From Enterococcus raffinosus (GTDB taxonomy: Bacteria > Bacillota > Bacilli > Lactobacillales > Enterococcaceae): 64,000 nucleotides of DNA. A program made the translations under genes and the position numbers. This document shows positions 1 to 10,065 of this stretch, in pieces. Below the pieces are notes generated by a model. That model saw only the letters and a program-made list of their open reading frames with translations. It was not told the DNA's origin and made no database searches. Each line of letters starts with the position of its first letter. Positions within the stretch are counted from its first letter, which is position 1. The stretch is from positions 1-64,000 of the forward strand of contig NZ_JXLA01000026.1 of assembly GCF_001886185.1 (NCBI RefSeq), written 5' to 3'.

Positions 1-98
1 TTTACTTGACTCTATATAGTTAGTCTCTCTAGTGAGATAGTTCATTAACACCATCATACAGGGAAAAAAGGATCACGACCATAACGAATAATAAAGAG

Positions 99-123
99 AA
101 CCCACAAAATATTTTCGTGGGTT
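99..123 (-). terminator. Hairpin terminator after a gene remnant
   Basis: Inverted repeat AACCCAC (99-105) with GTGGGTT (117-123) and an A/T-rich centre. On the minus strand it is followed by a T-rich run. It overlaps the stop codon of the decayed frame at 122-394, as a terminator of a formerly active gene would. The remaining bases 1-98 show nothing I can assign. Confidence 0.6.
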
Positions 124-394
124 AGTTCTTGTATTCTGTTAAATGTTCTTGAAACCAACGCAAATTAACTTTATAGTGAGGCCTAGAGTTTTCCGTCATC
201 TTATAAAAATTTTCCCGTAAAGGATCAGACGATGATTAAAAACGAAAGCATTGTTCCATACTCCTTAACTATTTGGCAGTTTCAAGATTGATAGATTTGA
301 ATTTAGTTATATAAGAGCCGAAATCAGCTTTTCCAAAAATGTTGGTAATTCATTCCTGATAATCGGTAAATTTAGCTTTGCGACACCTTGTCAT
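122..394 (-). pseudogene. Decayed small gene, family not recognised
   Basis: One minus-strand frame runs from an ATG at 394 to a TAA at 122 (91 codons) and is interrupted by three in-frame stops. Between the stops the translation looks protein-like: a stretch with FGKADFGSYITKFKS, then a C-terminal part ending in NLRWFQEHLTEYKN. It lies directly downstream of the IIA gene and ends in a hairpin terminator. I read this as the remains of a gene or of a C-terminal domain, but I do not recognise the family. A chance open stretch is possible, although the fit of frame, stop codon and terminator argues against it. Confidence 0.4.
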
Positions 395-442
395 AAAGAT
401 TGATAAAGTTTCTTAGTTAAAACGCTTAAACTTTAGACATAA

Positions 443-910
443 TTACTTTAGTTTCGCTGCTACTTCACCAACCTCTTTCTCACCAACAATCACCATTACT
501 TCTTTATCTGTTATTTCGGGAAAAACCACAATCACACTAGCATCTTTATTATTTTCCGCTAAAAAAGCAAGGTCAACTTGAATTAATGGTTCTCCTACTT
601 TGACCTGTTGTCCTTTCTGAATCATTGAGCTAAAGCCGTCGCCGTTTAATTCTACAGTGTCCAGTCCAATATGGATTAAAACATCCAAGCCATCTTCAGC
701 CTCTAAGGTAAGTGCATGCAATGTTGGAAAGACAGATTTGATCGTTCCTTTAACAGGTGCGCAGATCTTTCCATTTTTAGGTTCAACTGCAAAACCATCG
801 CCCATCATTTTTTCACTAAAAACGGGATCACTAACTTCTTTCAAATTAAAGACTCTTCCGTCAACAGGGGTATCTATTTTCATCCCTTTACTTTTAAATA
901 AATTAAACAT
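443..910 (-). CDS. PTS glucose-type EIIA protein
   Basis: 155-residue stand-alone EIIA of the glucose/glucoside (Crr-like) family. It carries phosphate from HPr to a IIB domain in the cytoplasm. The phosphorylation site is His80 in VLIHIGLDTVELNG, with the partner His65; the family's usual single beta-sandwich length is kept. A good ribosome site (AAAGGAG, 8 nt) precedes the ATG at 910. The IICB permease encoded at 5408-7024 has no IIA domain, so this protein is its likely phosphate donor, although Crr-type IIA proteins often serve several permeases. It is divergent from the RpiR regulator gene with only 83 bp between them. Enzyme class is certain; the exact partner is inferred. Confidence 0.9.
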   Translation of the reverse strand: MFNLFKSKGMKIDTPVDGRVFNLKEVSDPVFSEKMMGDGFAVEPKNGKICAPVKGTIKSVFPTLHALTLEAEDGLDVLIHIGLDTVELNGDGFSSMIQKGQQVKVGEPLIQVDLAFLAENNKDASVIVVFPEITDKEVMVIVGEKEVGEVAAKLK

Positions 911-993
911 CTATCGTTCTCCTTTCTATCTCATCTGTTTACTAAAAGCGATAGTGTATAATACAAATAATCAGTACATTTAGGAGGGCAAAT

Positions 994-1716
994 ATGGACC
1001 TAGAATTGGTAACCAAAGGCAAGCAATTGTCTGAAAATGACCAAGCAATCTTAACTTACTTAGCTACACATATAAATGAGTTAGAAGGGGTATCATTAAG
1101 AAAGATCGCAACAACGCTTTACACATCACCCGCAACGATTGTTCGTTTAGCACAAAAATTAGATTTCTCTGGTTATTTAGAGCTGTTTTATTTTTTGAAA
1201 AATCAATACCAGCCACAAAATCAACTTGTTGAAGCGACAGTCGATATTTCTATTCCCACTGAAAAAATTGCTCCCTCGATCCAAAATATGAAACAAATTT
1301 ATCAAGAGAATCAAGACAAATTCATCACGATTTATGCGACGGGCTTTTCGAGTATTATCGCTGAGTACCTTTACAAGAAATTATTGGTCAATGGGATTAA
1401 GACACTCTTCGTCAATGCAGCTGATTCATCTGGAATTATCAATAACAATGCCGGAAATATCAGTATGCTGATTGTCATTTCAAAATCAGGCGAGACTCAA
1501 AAAGTCATTGAAAAAATGCAGTTTTCGCAAGAACGCAGCATTCCAACGATTCTCTTTACAGGAAACAGTCAGTCTCGTGCTACAAAGGCAGCAACCATTA
1601 TTTTTGAGGTTGCTGATGAACGACCATTGGATAGTCAAAACATTAAGTATAATGGCTTCTTCGGTAAATTATTGTTATTGATGGAGTACATTGTCCAAGA
1701 ATTTACGCGCGAATAA
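994..1716 (+). CDS. RpiR/MurR-family transcriptional regulator
   Basis: 240 residues. The N-terminal helix-turn-helix of the RpiR family occupies about residues 1-75 (SLRKIATTLYTSPATIVRLAQKL region). A SIS sugar-phosphate-binding domain follows at about 95-230, with VISKSGETQKVIEKM. Such regulators sense phosphosugars; GlvR of Bacillus subtilis, an activator of a maltose PTS operon, is a well-known relative in the same context. Start ATG with AGGAGG 7 nt upstream; a TATAAT box lies at 957-962. The gene ends base to base against the convergent kinase gene (1716/1717), leaving no room for a terminator. It probably controls the PTS/GH4 operon through the palindromes at 7107-7131, which is inference from position. 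Confidence 0.85.
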   Translation: MDLELVTKGKQLSENDQAILTYLATHINELEGVSLRKIATTLYTSPATIVRLAQKLDFSGYLELFYFLKNQYQPQNQLVEATVDISIPTEKIAPSIQNMKQIYQENQDKFITIYATGFSSIIAEYLYKKLLVNGIKTLFVNAADSSGIINNNAGNISMLIVISKSGETQKVIEKMQFSQERSIPTILFTGNSQSRATKAATIIFEVADERPLDSQNIKYNGFFGKLLLLMEYIVQEFTRE

Positions 1717-3093
1717 TTACTCGAAATAGTTTTTCGCGATTTTCTCATAAGCGGTACTGTTACCTAGGTTAGGTAGAAAAATTTGTTGACTTTCTTCAAT
1801 CATCCGTGTTGGCTGTTCCAAGAGATAATACAACCCAAAAATGGGTTCATTTTCCTGTGTGTAGTAGCATTTTGTAGCAAAGATATCCGCCGCCAATTGT
1901 CCCAACGCAGTCGTCTGAAAGAAACCACCGCTAATAGAGAGCTCTTCATTTTCTGCTACGAGTTTTACTAGCTGGCGGATGTTTAAAAGAATTCCCTCTA
2001 AGACACTCCTCAGCATATCGTTTCTGGTATGCTGCAGGGTAAGGTCTCGAAACCCGCCTTTGATCTTATTGTTCCAATAGGGCGCGCGTTCTCCGTTCAA
2101 ATAAGGCCAGAAACGCAGACCATTAGCTCCTAATGCTGTTTGAGCTAGCAAATTGGGCAGTCTTTCATAAAAAGTCGCTGGATTCTCCGCCAGTTGTTCT
2201 GCCGCCCAGGCCAAAACCACTCCGCCATTGTTTGACGGTGCACCGCACACAAGCAGTTCCTTTTTTAAGTAGTAGCAGAAATTTTGCTTTTTCTGATCCA
2301 AATAAATATTTTTACTTATTTGACGAACTGCGGCACTTGTTCCAATTGTTAAACTAGCTGTTCTTCCGGTAGAGTAGTAGCTGGCGTAAGCTGCCAGCGT
2401 CCCATCGCTGGCCCCTACAACGACTTGAGTAGTGTCGGGAAAACCAAAGAAACGCCTCTTTTCTGGCAACATTTCAAAAACCTGATCAGTATCTGCTAAT
2501 GGTGCCAGCTGTTCTTCCTTAATCCTTAAATAATCAAGAATTTCACTACTCCATTGTTTTTTTCGCAAATCAAACAAACCTGTTGCAGATGCCGTTGCAT
2601 AATCAACAACTGCCTCTCCGGTAAAATAGTCCATAACCAATTCCTTAATGCCGTACCATCGAGTATCTGTCGGATATTTTTCTGATGTTTGAAAATACAG
2701 CAGCTTTGCAAATGGAGACATCGCATGGATAGGCGTCCCTGAAATCAGATAAAAGTGTTCGGCTAAATCAGACTGCTTAAATGTATCAATGAGACTAGCC
2801 GCCTGAAGATCTGACCATAGAAAAATTTGCTTTTTGCCATCATCCGGCATCAAGCTGTGCATCGCCGTACTGAAACTAATCCTGGTAATTTCGTTACGCA
2901 GCCACGCAGGAATGGCTAAAATACCTAATTTTAAACTTGCTAATAGTTCTGTCCCATTTTGATATTTGATGCGGTCATCTCCATAGGTTTGAAGTGGCAG
3001 CTCACTGGAATAAAGCAACTCGTTTTCCTGGATGATTCCCAATTTGATTGCTGTTGTTCCGATATCTATTCCTAAAAATACTGACAAAATCAT
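1717..3093 (-). CDS. gntK: FGGY-family sugar kinase, probable gluconate kinase
   Basis: 458-residue FGGY carbohydrate kinase. N-terminal ATPase-fold motif GIDIGTTAIKLG; second-domain motifs ASDGTLAAYAS, TIGTSAAVRQ and SGGFFQTTALGQLAADIF. FGGY kinases phosphorylate sugars or sugar acids with ATP. Gluconate is the best guess because the gene overlaps by 4 bp (ATGA) a 6-phosphogluconate dehydrogenase gene, which would use its product. It may be somewhat shorter than typical GntK (about 500 residues). No gluconate permease gene is nearby, so substrate may arise inside the cell. Other sugar acids or polyols cannot be excluded. It is the last gene of the minus-strand run that starts at 7024. Confidence 0.75.
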   Translation of the reverse strand: MILSVFLGIDIGTTAIKLGIIQENELLYSSELPLQTYGDDRIKYQNGTELLASLKLGILAIPAWLRNEITRISFSTAMHSLMPDDGKKQIFLWSDLQAASLIDTFKQSDLAEHFYLISGTPIHAMSPFAKLLYFQTSEKYPTDTRWYGIKELVMDYFTGEAVVDYATASATGLFDLRKKQWSSEILDYLRIKEEQLAPLADTDQVFEMLPEKRRFFGFPDTTQVVVGASDGTLAAYASYYSTGRTASLTIGTSAAVRQISKNIYLDQKKQNFCYYLKKELLVCGAPSNNGGVVLAWAAEQLAENPATFYERLPNLLAQTALGANGLRFWPYLNGERAPYWNNKIKGGFRDLTLQHTRNDMLRSVLEGILLNIRQLVKLVAENEELSISGGFFQTTALGQLAADIFATKCYYTQENEPIFGLYYLLEQPTRMIEESQQIFLPNLGNSTAYEKIAKNYFE

Positions 3094-3989
3094 TCATCCT
3101 TTACAAAGGCGTGTCCGCCAAACTGATTGCGCAATAATGCGACAAGCTTCTCGCTTATTTTATCATAATCCTCTGATGCAAAGCGCGTCATAAGTGATTG
3201 CGTAATCACAGGAAGGTTTACTTTTAAACGTAAGGCTTCCTCTACAGTCCATTTCCCTTCACCTGAAGAAGGAATGACTCCTGCGATCTCAGTCAGATCA
3301 AGCTGGTCTTGATAAACCTTTTCAGTTAACTCCATCAGCCATGAGCGGATTACCGATCCATGATTAAAGACTTGGGCAACCTCAGCCATCGAATAATCGT
3401 AAGGACTGTGATGTAATAAATTGAACCCTTCTCCAATTGCCTGCATCATACCATATTCAATCCCGTTATGGACCATTTTAAGGTAATGACCACTCCCAGC
3501 CGGTCCACTATAAATACATCCTTTTTTCACACATAGTTTTTGAAACAATGGTGCTAACTCATTATAAATGAATCGTTCACCCCCGACCATCATACAAGCT
3601 CCATTTCTAGCGCCAAAAACTCCACCAGACGTCCCAACATCCATAAAATGAATACCTTTAGTTTGACAATAGGCAGCGTTCGTCAAGCTATCCTGATAAT
3701 GAGAGTTTCCAGCATCAATTATAATATCATCTTTACCCATACGATCAGCCGCTGCTGTCAACGTGTCATTTGTTAAAGCACCTGCCGGCAGCATCAGCCA
3801 AACAATTTGACGTTTTGATCGATCTGACAACAGACTCTCGATATCTGAATAAAATGTTCCGCCCAGTTCAATCAAGTGTTTCCCGCTATCAAGATTGATA
3901 TCATACCCTTTTACTTGGTAGTGATGGGTCAATAAATTCTCGGCAATCCCCATTCCCATTTTCCCTAAACCGATCATTGTGATCTCCAT
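3090..3989 (-). CDS. gnd: 6-phosphogluconate dehydrogenase, short YqeC/GntZ type
   Basis: 299 residues, the short class of decarboxylating 6-phosphogluconate dehydrogenase (long forms are about 470). Rossmann motif GLGKMGMGIAENLL at 7-20, GNSHYQDS at 94-101, substrate loop GTSGGVFGARNGACMMVGG at 119-137, and catalytic Lys171/Asn175 in LKMVHNGIEYG. It converts 6-phosphogluconate to ribulose 5-phosphate and CO2; short forms often prefer NAD. Strong AGGAGG ribosome site. It is translationally coupled (4-bp overlap) to the kinase gene downstream. The 84-bp gap to the GH4 gene upstream holds a terminator-like hairpin, so it is likely expressed at a lower level than the PTS genes or only after read-through. 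Confidence 0.88.
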   Translation of the reverse strand: MEITMIGLGKMGMGIAENLLTHHYQVKGYDINLDSGKHLIELGGTFYSDIESLLSDRSKRQIVWLMLPAGALTNDTLTAAADRMGKDDIIIDAGNSHYQDSLTNAAYCQTKGIHFMDVGTSGGVFGARNGACMMVGGERFIYNELAPLFQKLCVKKGCIYSGPAGSGHYLKMVHNGIEYGMMQAIGEGFNLLHHSPYDYSMAEVAQVFNHGSVIRSWLMELTEKVYQDQLDLTEIAGVIPSSGEGKWTVEEALRLKVNLPVITQSLMTRFASEDYDKISEKLVALLRNQFGGHAFVKDE

Positions 3990-4010
3990 TATTGCTCCTC
4001 CTGAAATTTT

Positions 4011-4068
4011 TTAAAAAAGGGATCATAACGACAGCGAACTCATTGGCTCGCTGCTGTTACATCCCCTT
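4011..4068 (-). terminator. Internal terminator or attenuating hairpin in the operon
   Basis: The gap between the GH4 gene and gnd folds on the minus strand into a long imperfect hairpin: AAGGGGAT pairs with ATCCC and an inner AGCAGCGA pairs with TTCGCTGT. The 3' side is followed by a run of T. It looks like an intrinsic terminator placed inside the operon and would lower expression of gnd and the kinase gene relative to the PTS genes. Confidence 0.6.
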
Positions 4069-4073
4069 AAAAA

Positions 4074-7024
<2,951 letters not shown>

Positions 7025-7052
7025 TTTATCTCCTTCTTTTTATGATGTGTTC

Positions 7053-7058
7053 AGTATA
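7053..7058 (-). promoter_or_regulatory. Putative -10 box of the PTS operon
   Basis: TATACT on the minus strand, about 29 nt before the permease ATG. The hexamer at 17-bp spacing (TTCCTT) is a poor -35, consistent with a promoter that needs an activator. Assignment is by eye. Confidence 0.45.
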
Positions 7059-7082
7059 CGGGGCAGCAGTACAAAAAGGAAC

Positions 7083-7097
7083 GGATACCGCTTACAA
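7083..7097 (-). promoter_or_regulatory. Catabolite response element (CcpA site)
   Basis: Minus strand TTGTAAGCGGTATCC matches the cre consensus WTGNAANCGNWNNCW at all but the last position. It lies just upstream of the weak -35 region of the PTS operon, where CcpA would be expected to act when glucose is present. Confidence 0.65.
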
Positions 7098-7106
7098 CTC
7101 AATGTG

Positions 7107-7131
7107 TTTCACGATATGAAATACGTTTCAT
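7107..7131. promoter_or_regulatory. Tandem TTTCA/TGAAA palindromes, probable RpiR operator
   Basis: Three alternating half-sites: TTTCA (7107-7111), TGAAA (7117-7121), TTTCA (7126-7130), giving two overlapping inverted repeats. One reads ATGAAA-TACG-TTTCAT. They sit upstream of the cre site and weak promoter, a position suited to an activator such as a GlvR-like RpiR protein encoded at 994-1716. Confidence 0.5.
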
Positions 7132-7143
7132 CATGAGAAGCAC

Positions 7144-7169
7144 AAAAAAGAACCCCTATGAAGGAGCTC
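7144..7169 (-). terminator. Terminator of the secreted propeller gene
   Basis: Minus strand GAGCTCC and GGGGTTC pair (two G-U pairs) around TTCATA and are followed by six T. It lies about 30 bp after the stop codon of the gene at 7202. Confidence 0.7.
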
Positions 7170-7201
7170 TCGATAAACATAAATAAGACAATCAAAAAAG
7201 A

Positions 7202-8296
7202 TTACTCATGATCCTTTTTCGTAAGTAACTCTTCAATGTTCAATTGAATGACATGATCCACCAATACGGGGTTTCTTGTGCGATACGGCCATGCGCCACC
7301 TTCGAAAACAGCAAAAAGCTGATCACCGTCCACGGATACCTGTTCAATATATGGCGGTGTGTCAATCTCAAAGGCCGCGTCTTTTACTGAGAAAAAGTTA
7401 TTGACTTTATCAAGATCAAAAAAATAGAGTTTGCCAGAGCGCTCCGGTCCCCACGACTGAGACATAATCAAGTAATCTTTATAAAAAGCAATGCCTTGAA
7501 TCATATCCAGTGTTTTCCATGAACCAAGAGAACGAGCAAATTGAGAGGATGGAACGGAAGTTAATCCTGCTTTTTTCTGCTCCCCTTGGTCAAAATTAGA
7601 GATTTTTTCCTGAGAACTGATTCTTAGTTCTCCTTGATCATTCAAACGATAAGTCGCCATACGCCCATACTCATTCAGTGTAAAATAACCAACGACCAGC
7701 ACACCAGATGTGTAGGTTAGCGCCGAAGCATGAGAAACTTCTTTTAAAGAAATCTGCTGATGATAAGAAACGACCCGATCCGCTTTTAGCTGATAATCCT
7801 CGAGCTCTTTCAAATCAATCGACGACAAACCAGCGAAAAGTCCGCCCGTCGTGATCCAAACACGCTGGTGCTTCGGATCATAGGCGATACCGCCGAGATG
7901 CGGACGACCAGGCAACACAACAGTTTTTATAAAACGATGTGTCTCACGATCCAGCATGTAGATGACCGAATGATTTTCATGATCATGACTATAGGCCGAA
8001 ATCAAAAGATACTTCTCCGTCAGCGTGATTCCCTGTGGCGTCATCGTAGAACTGTCAACAATCGCGTTCGTTTCCAGGCTGAGGGTCTTCGCTCTATAGA
8101 GTCCCGGAATTTTGTACATTCCGAAATATTTGTTCTCATCCTGATTCGAAAAAGCTGCTTGATAAAAATGTCTATAGGGCTTCAATGCCTCCTGTTGCTG
8201 TTTAACAGTTAGCCCATAGTGGGATGCTTCTGCAGTGGATGGAAAAAGGAAAAATAGAAGAAAAAAGAAAAGACTCCCATACCATTTCTTATACAT
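7202..8296 (-). CDS. Secreted YncE-like beta-propeller protein, function unknown
   Basis: 364 residues from the ATG at 8296, chosen because TAGGAG lies 7 nt upstream and the protein then starts with a typical signal peptide (MYKKWYGSLFFFLLFFLF, cleavage near TAEAS). An upstream in-frame start would bury that signal. The mature part shows repeated blade-like stretches (GITLTEKYLLISAY, GGIAYDPKHQRVWITTGG, GIAFYKDYLIMSQSWG), as in YncE or SMP-30-like propellers. No sorting signal, lipobox or C-terminal membrane span is seen, so it is probably released or held loosely at the surface. It is transcribed alone, ending in its own terminator. Enzymatic role unknown. Confidence 0.7.
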   Translation of the reverse strand: MYKKWYGSLFFFLLFFLFPSTAEASHYGLTVKQQQEALKPYRHFYQAAFSNQDENKYFGMYKIPGLYRAKTLSLETNAIVDSSTMTPQGITLTEKYLLISAYSHDHENHSVIYMLDRETHRFIKTVVLPGRPHLGGIAYDPKHQRVWITTGGLFAGLSSIDLKELEDYQLKADRVVSYHQQISLKEVSHASALTYTSGVLVVGYFTLNEYGRMATYRLNDQGELRISSQEKISNFDQGEQKKAGLTSVPSSQFARSLGSWKTLDMIQGIAFYKDYLIMSQSWGPERSGKLYFFDLDKVNNFFSVKDAAFEIDTPPYIEQVSVDGDQLFAVFEGGAWPYRTRNPVLVDHVIQLNIEELLTKKDHE

Positions 8297-8395
8297 AGTA
8301 AAGACTCCTAATTTTAGTTTAAAATCATTTTTTACTATCAAAACCATAGCAGATAGTTTCAGAAACAACAATCAAAGCGCTTCTTTGTAAACAGC

Positions 8396-8429
8396 AAAAA
8401 ACGAACTCCGCTAAAATAGGAAGTTCGTT
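8396..8429 (-). terminator. Terminator downstream of the DUF6933-like gene
   Basis: Minus strand AACGAAC-TTCC pairs with GGA-GTTCGTT across a short loop and is followed by six T. It lies about 100 bp after the stop codon at 8530; the bases between hold nothing I recognise. Confidence 0.6.
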
Positions 8430-8529
8430 GCTAATTATTTGCCCAATCCTGGTTAGACAGAAGTTCTCCAATCCTCTATCTGATCGAAACGAAATAAGTC
8501 AGCAGAATTGCACCAATCAAAACCGGTTC

Positions 8530-9531
8530 TTAATACCAACTATCACTCATCATCAGCGTCATCTTTCCGGTCTCTACTCCCAGTTCAATCTGGTCTCGTA
8601 TTTCTGGTATAGCCGATTCCTTCACTTCACCTGCCGCAATCAAAAACTGATAGAATTTTTTCATCGCTGTACCAGCCTTTTTGACTGCACTTTCACTGAT
8701 CCAAACATTTTTGCTTGCTCCCCAACCAAAAAAGTCGCAAATGACATCGAAGGTCGTTACCGCTGAGTCAAAACCATAAAAAATCAAATAATTGCTTAGA
8801 TACTCTTCAACATTGGCTAAGTGATGATTCACGGTTTTCTTTGTCAGCTTTTCAGACTTTTCAAGGTACTCTTTAAACGCATTTAAGATTAAGCGATTGT
8901 TAGCCAACGCTTTTTCGACCTCTTTTCCAGAAAATCTATCAACTTTATAATCGGTTAGACTTTCCCAGTCTTTCTTCACCACATAACTTTCCTCTGCTAC
9001 TTCTTGTGAAAGTTCATGAATTAACAAAGGCTCCTTAAACACTTCACGCAACTTATCAATGGGATATTGCTCTTTGAAAATGTCCCCTGCCAAATCAAGA
9101 CTATTTTCAACATCCACGAGCGTATTAAAATCATACCGCCCATGATACTCCAATGAAAAAATCATGTTCTTCATAATGCCAGTAACAACACGATTATAGC
9201 CCCCATTCACCTCCACTTCACCAGCTAGATCAAGATATTTTTCAATCTGCTTTTTTGGGATTCCTGCCGCTTGGAACACTTCCATTATAGCTTGTTGGAA
9301 AGTCTCGCTTAACTGCCCCTTGTTCTTAGCATCGATTCCTACGAAAATAAGCGGGAAGTAGGTCAAGTCATTGACCACCAATAAAATCTTCTTTCTATTT
9401 ACATTAAAATAATTCGCATGCCAAGAAAACAGCGGATTAAACTCAGAGAATCTTCGCGCCAATTGCTTGTCAGCAACGCTTGGTATTTTGTTAAAAAGTG
9501 GTAATGCTTTTTTTGTTGGATTAATAATCAT
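8530..9531 (-). CDS. DUF6933-like protein with integrase-like helical C-terminus
   Basis: 333 residues. The first 130 resemble DUF6933: a start MIINPTKKAL, then SWHANYFNVNRKKILLVVND with the conserved tryptophan and an RKK-ILLV strand, and the NRVVTGIMKNMIF segment. Residues about 200-310 look like the helical SAM-like N-terminal domain of tyrosine recombinases (LTKKTVNHHLANVEEYLSNYL, then AGTAMKKFYQFL), but no recombinase catalytic domain with the Arg/His/Tyr residues follows. It therefore should not recombine DNA itself. It stands alone with its own terminator. Function unknown; a regulatory or defence-related role would be speculation. Confidence 0.65.
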   Translation of the reverse strand: MIINPTKKALPLFNKIPSVADKQLARRFSEFNPLFSWHANYFNVNRKKILLVVNDLTYFPLIFVGIDAKNKGQLSETFQQAIMEVFQAAGIPKKQIEKYLDLAGEVEVNGGYNRVVTGIMKNMIFSLEYHGRYDFNTLVDVENSLDLAGDIFKEQYPIDKLREVFKEPLLIHELSQEVAEESYVVKKDWESLTDYKVDRFSGKEVEKALANNRLILNAFKEYLEKSEKLTKKTVNHHLANVEEYLSNYLIFYGFDSAVTTFDVICDFFGWGASKNVWISESAVKKAGTAMKKFYQFLIAAGEVKESAIPEIRDQIELGVETGKMTLMMSDSWY

Positions 9532-9645
9532 TTGAATCCCTCATTTATCAATATTCCTTACAGTCGTTTCCTACGTCATTTCGTGTATAATTCAATTCTA
9601 CAGTTAGTATATCAAAATTGGTACAACCTTTTTTAATTTTGAAAT

Positions 9646-9675
9646 AAAAAAAGACCACATCCGAAAATGTAGTCT
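9646..9675 (-). terminator. Terminator of rpmE2
   Basis: Minus strand AGACTACAT pairs with ATGTGGTCT (one G-U pair) around a TTTCGG loop and is followed by seven T, just after the rpmE2 stop codon. Confidence 0.85.
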
Positions 9676-9700
9676 GTAAAACGTTGATAACTCAATGTTT

Positions 9701-9967
9701 TTATTTTTCCTCTGCGTTGGCGTCTTTGAGACCGTATTTTTTGTTGAAACGATCGACACGTCCATCTGCTTGAGTGAATTTTTGACGTCCAGTGTAGAAT
9801 GGATGAGAATCTGAAGTAACTTCGACACGGATTACTGGGTAAGTATTTCCGTCTTCCCATTCAACTGTTTCTTGTGAAGTTTTAGTAGAACCTGACAAGA
9901 ATTTGAAACCTGTTGTTGAGTCCATGAACACAACTGGATGATATTCTGGATGAATTCCTTGTTTCAT
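9701..9967 (-). CDS. rpmE2: Ribosomal protein L31 type B
   Basis: 88 residues, length and sequence of the type B L31 of the large ribosomal subunit ([24 protein letters not shown] near the C-terminus). There are no cysteines, so this is the zinc-free paralogue that in many Firmicutes replaces the zinc-binding form when zinc is short. It follows rho in the same direction with 98 bp between, a conserved neighbourhood. An imperfect hairpin (9988-10008) lies between promoter region and ribosome site and might be an L31 autoregulatory leader. Confidence 0.95.
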   Translation of the reverse strand: MKQGIHPEYHPVVFMDSTTGFKFLSGSTKTSQETVEWEDGNTYPVIRVEVTSDSHPFYTGRQKFTQADGRVDRFNKKYGLKDANAEEK

Positions 9968-9987
9968 AGTTTTTTCGCTCCTTTGCC

Positions 9988-10008
9988 CTGAATCATTTGC
10001 TGGTTCAG
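9988..10008 (-). promoter_or_regulatory. Possible L31 leader hairpin
   Basis: On the minus strand CTGAACCA and TGATTCAG form an 8-bp arm with one mismatch around a 5-nt loop. It ends about 8 nt before the AGGAG ribosome site of rpmE2. Ribosomal-protein leaders of L31 are known in Firmicutes; I cannot align this one. Confidence 0.3.
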
Positions 10009-10065
10009 AGTTATTTTTGCAATTTGCAACATGAATATACTATCATGAATGAATCGACAATGCAA

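Noticed and set aside
8341-8400. cre-like sequence near the start of the secreted propeller gene
   Set aside because: The match around AAAGCGCTTCTTT has several mismatches to the consensus at fixed positions.
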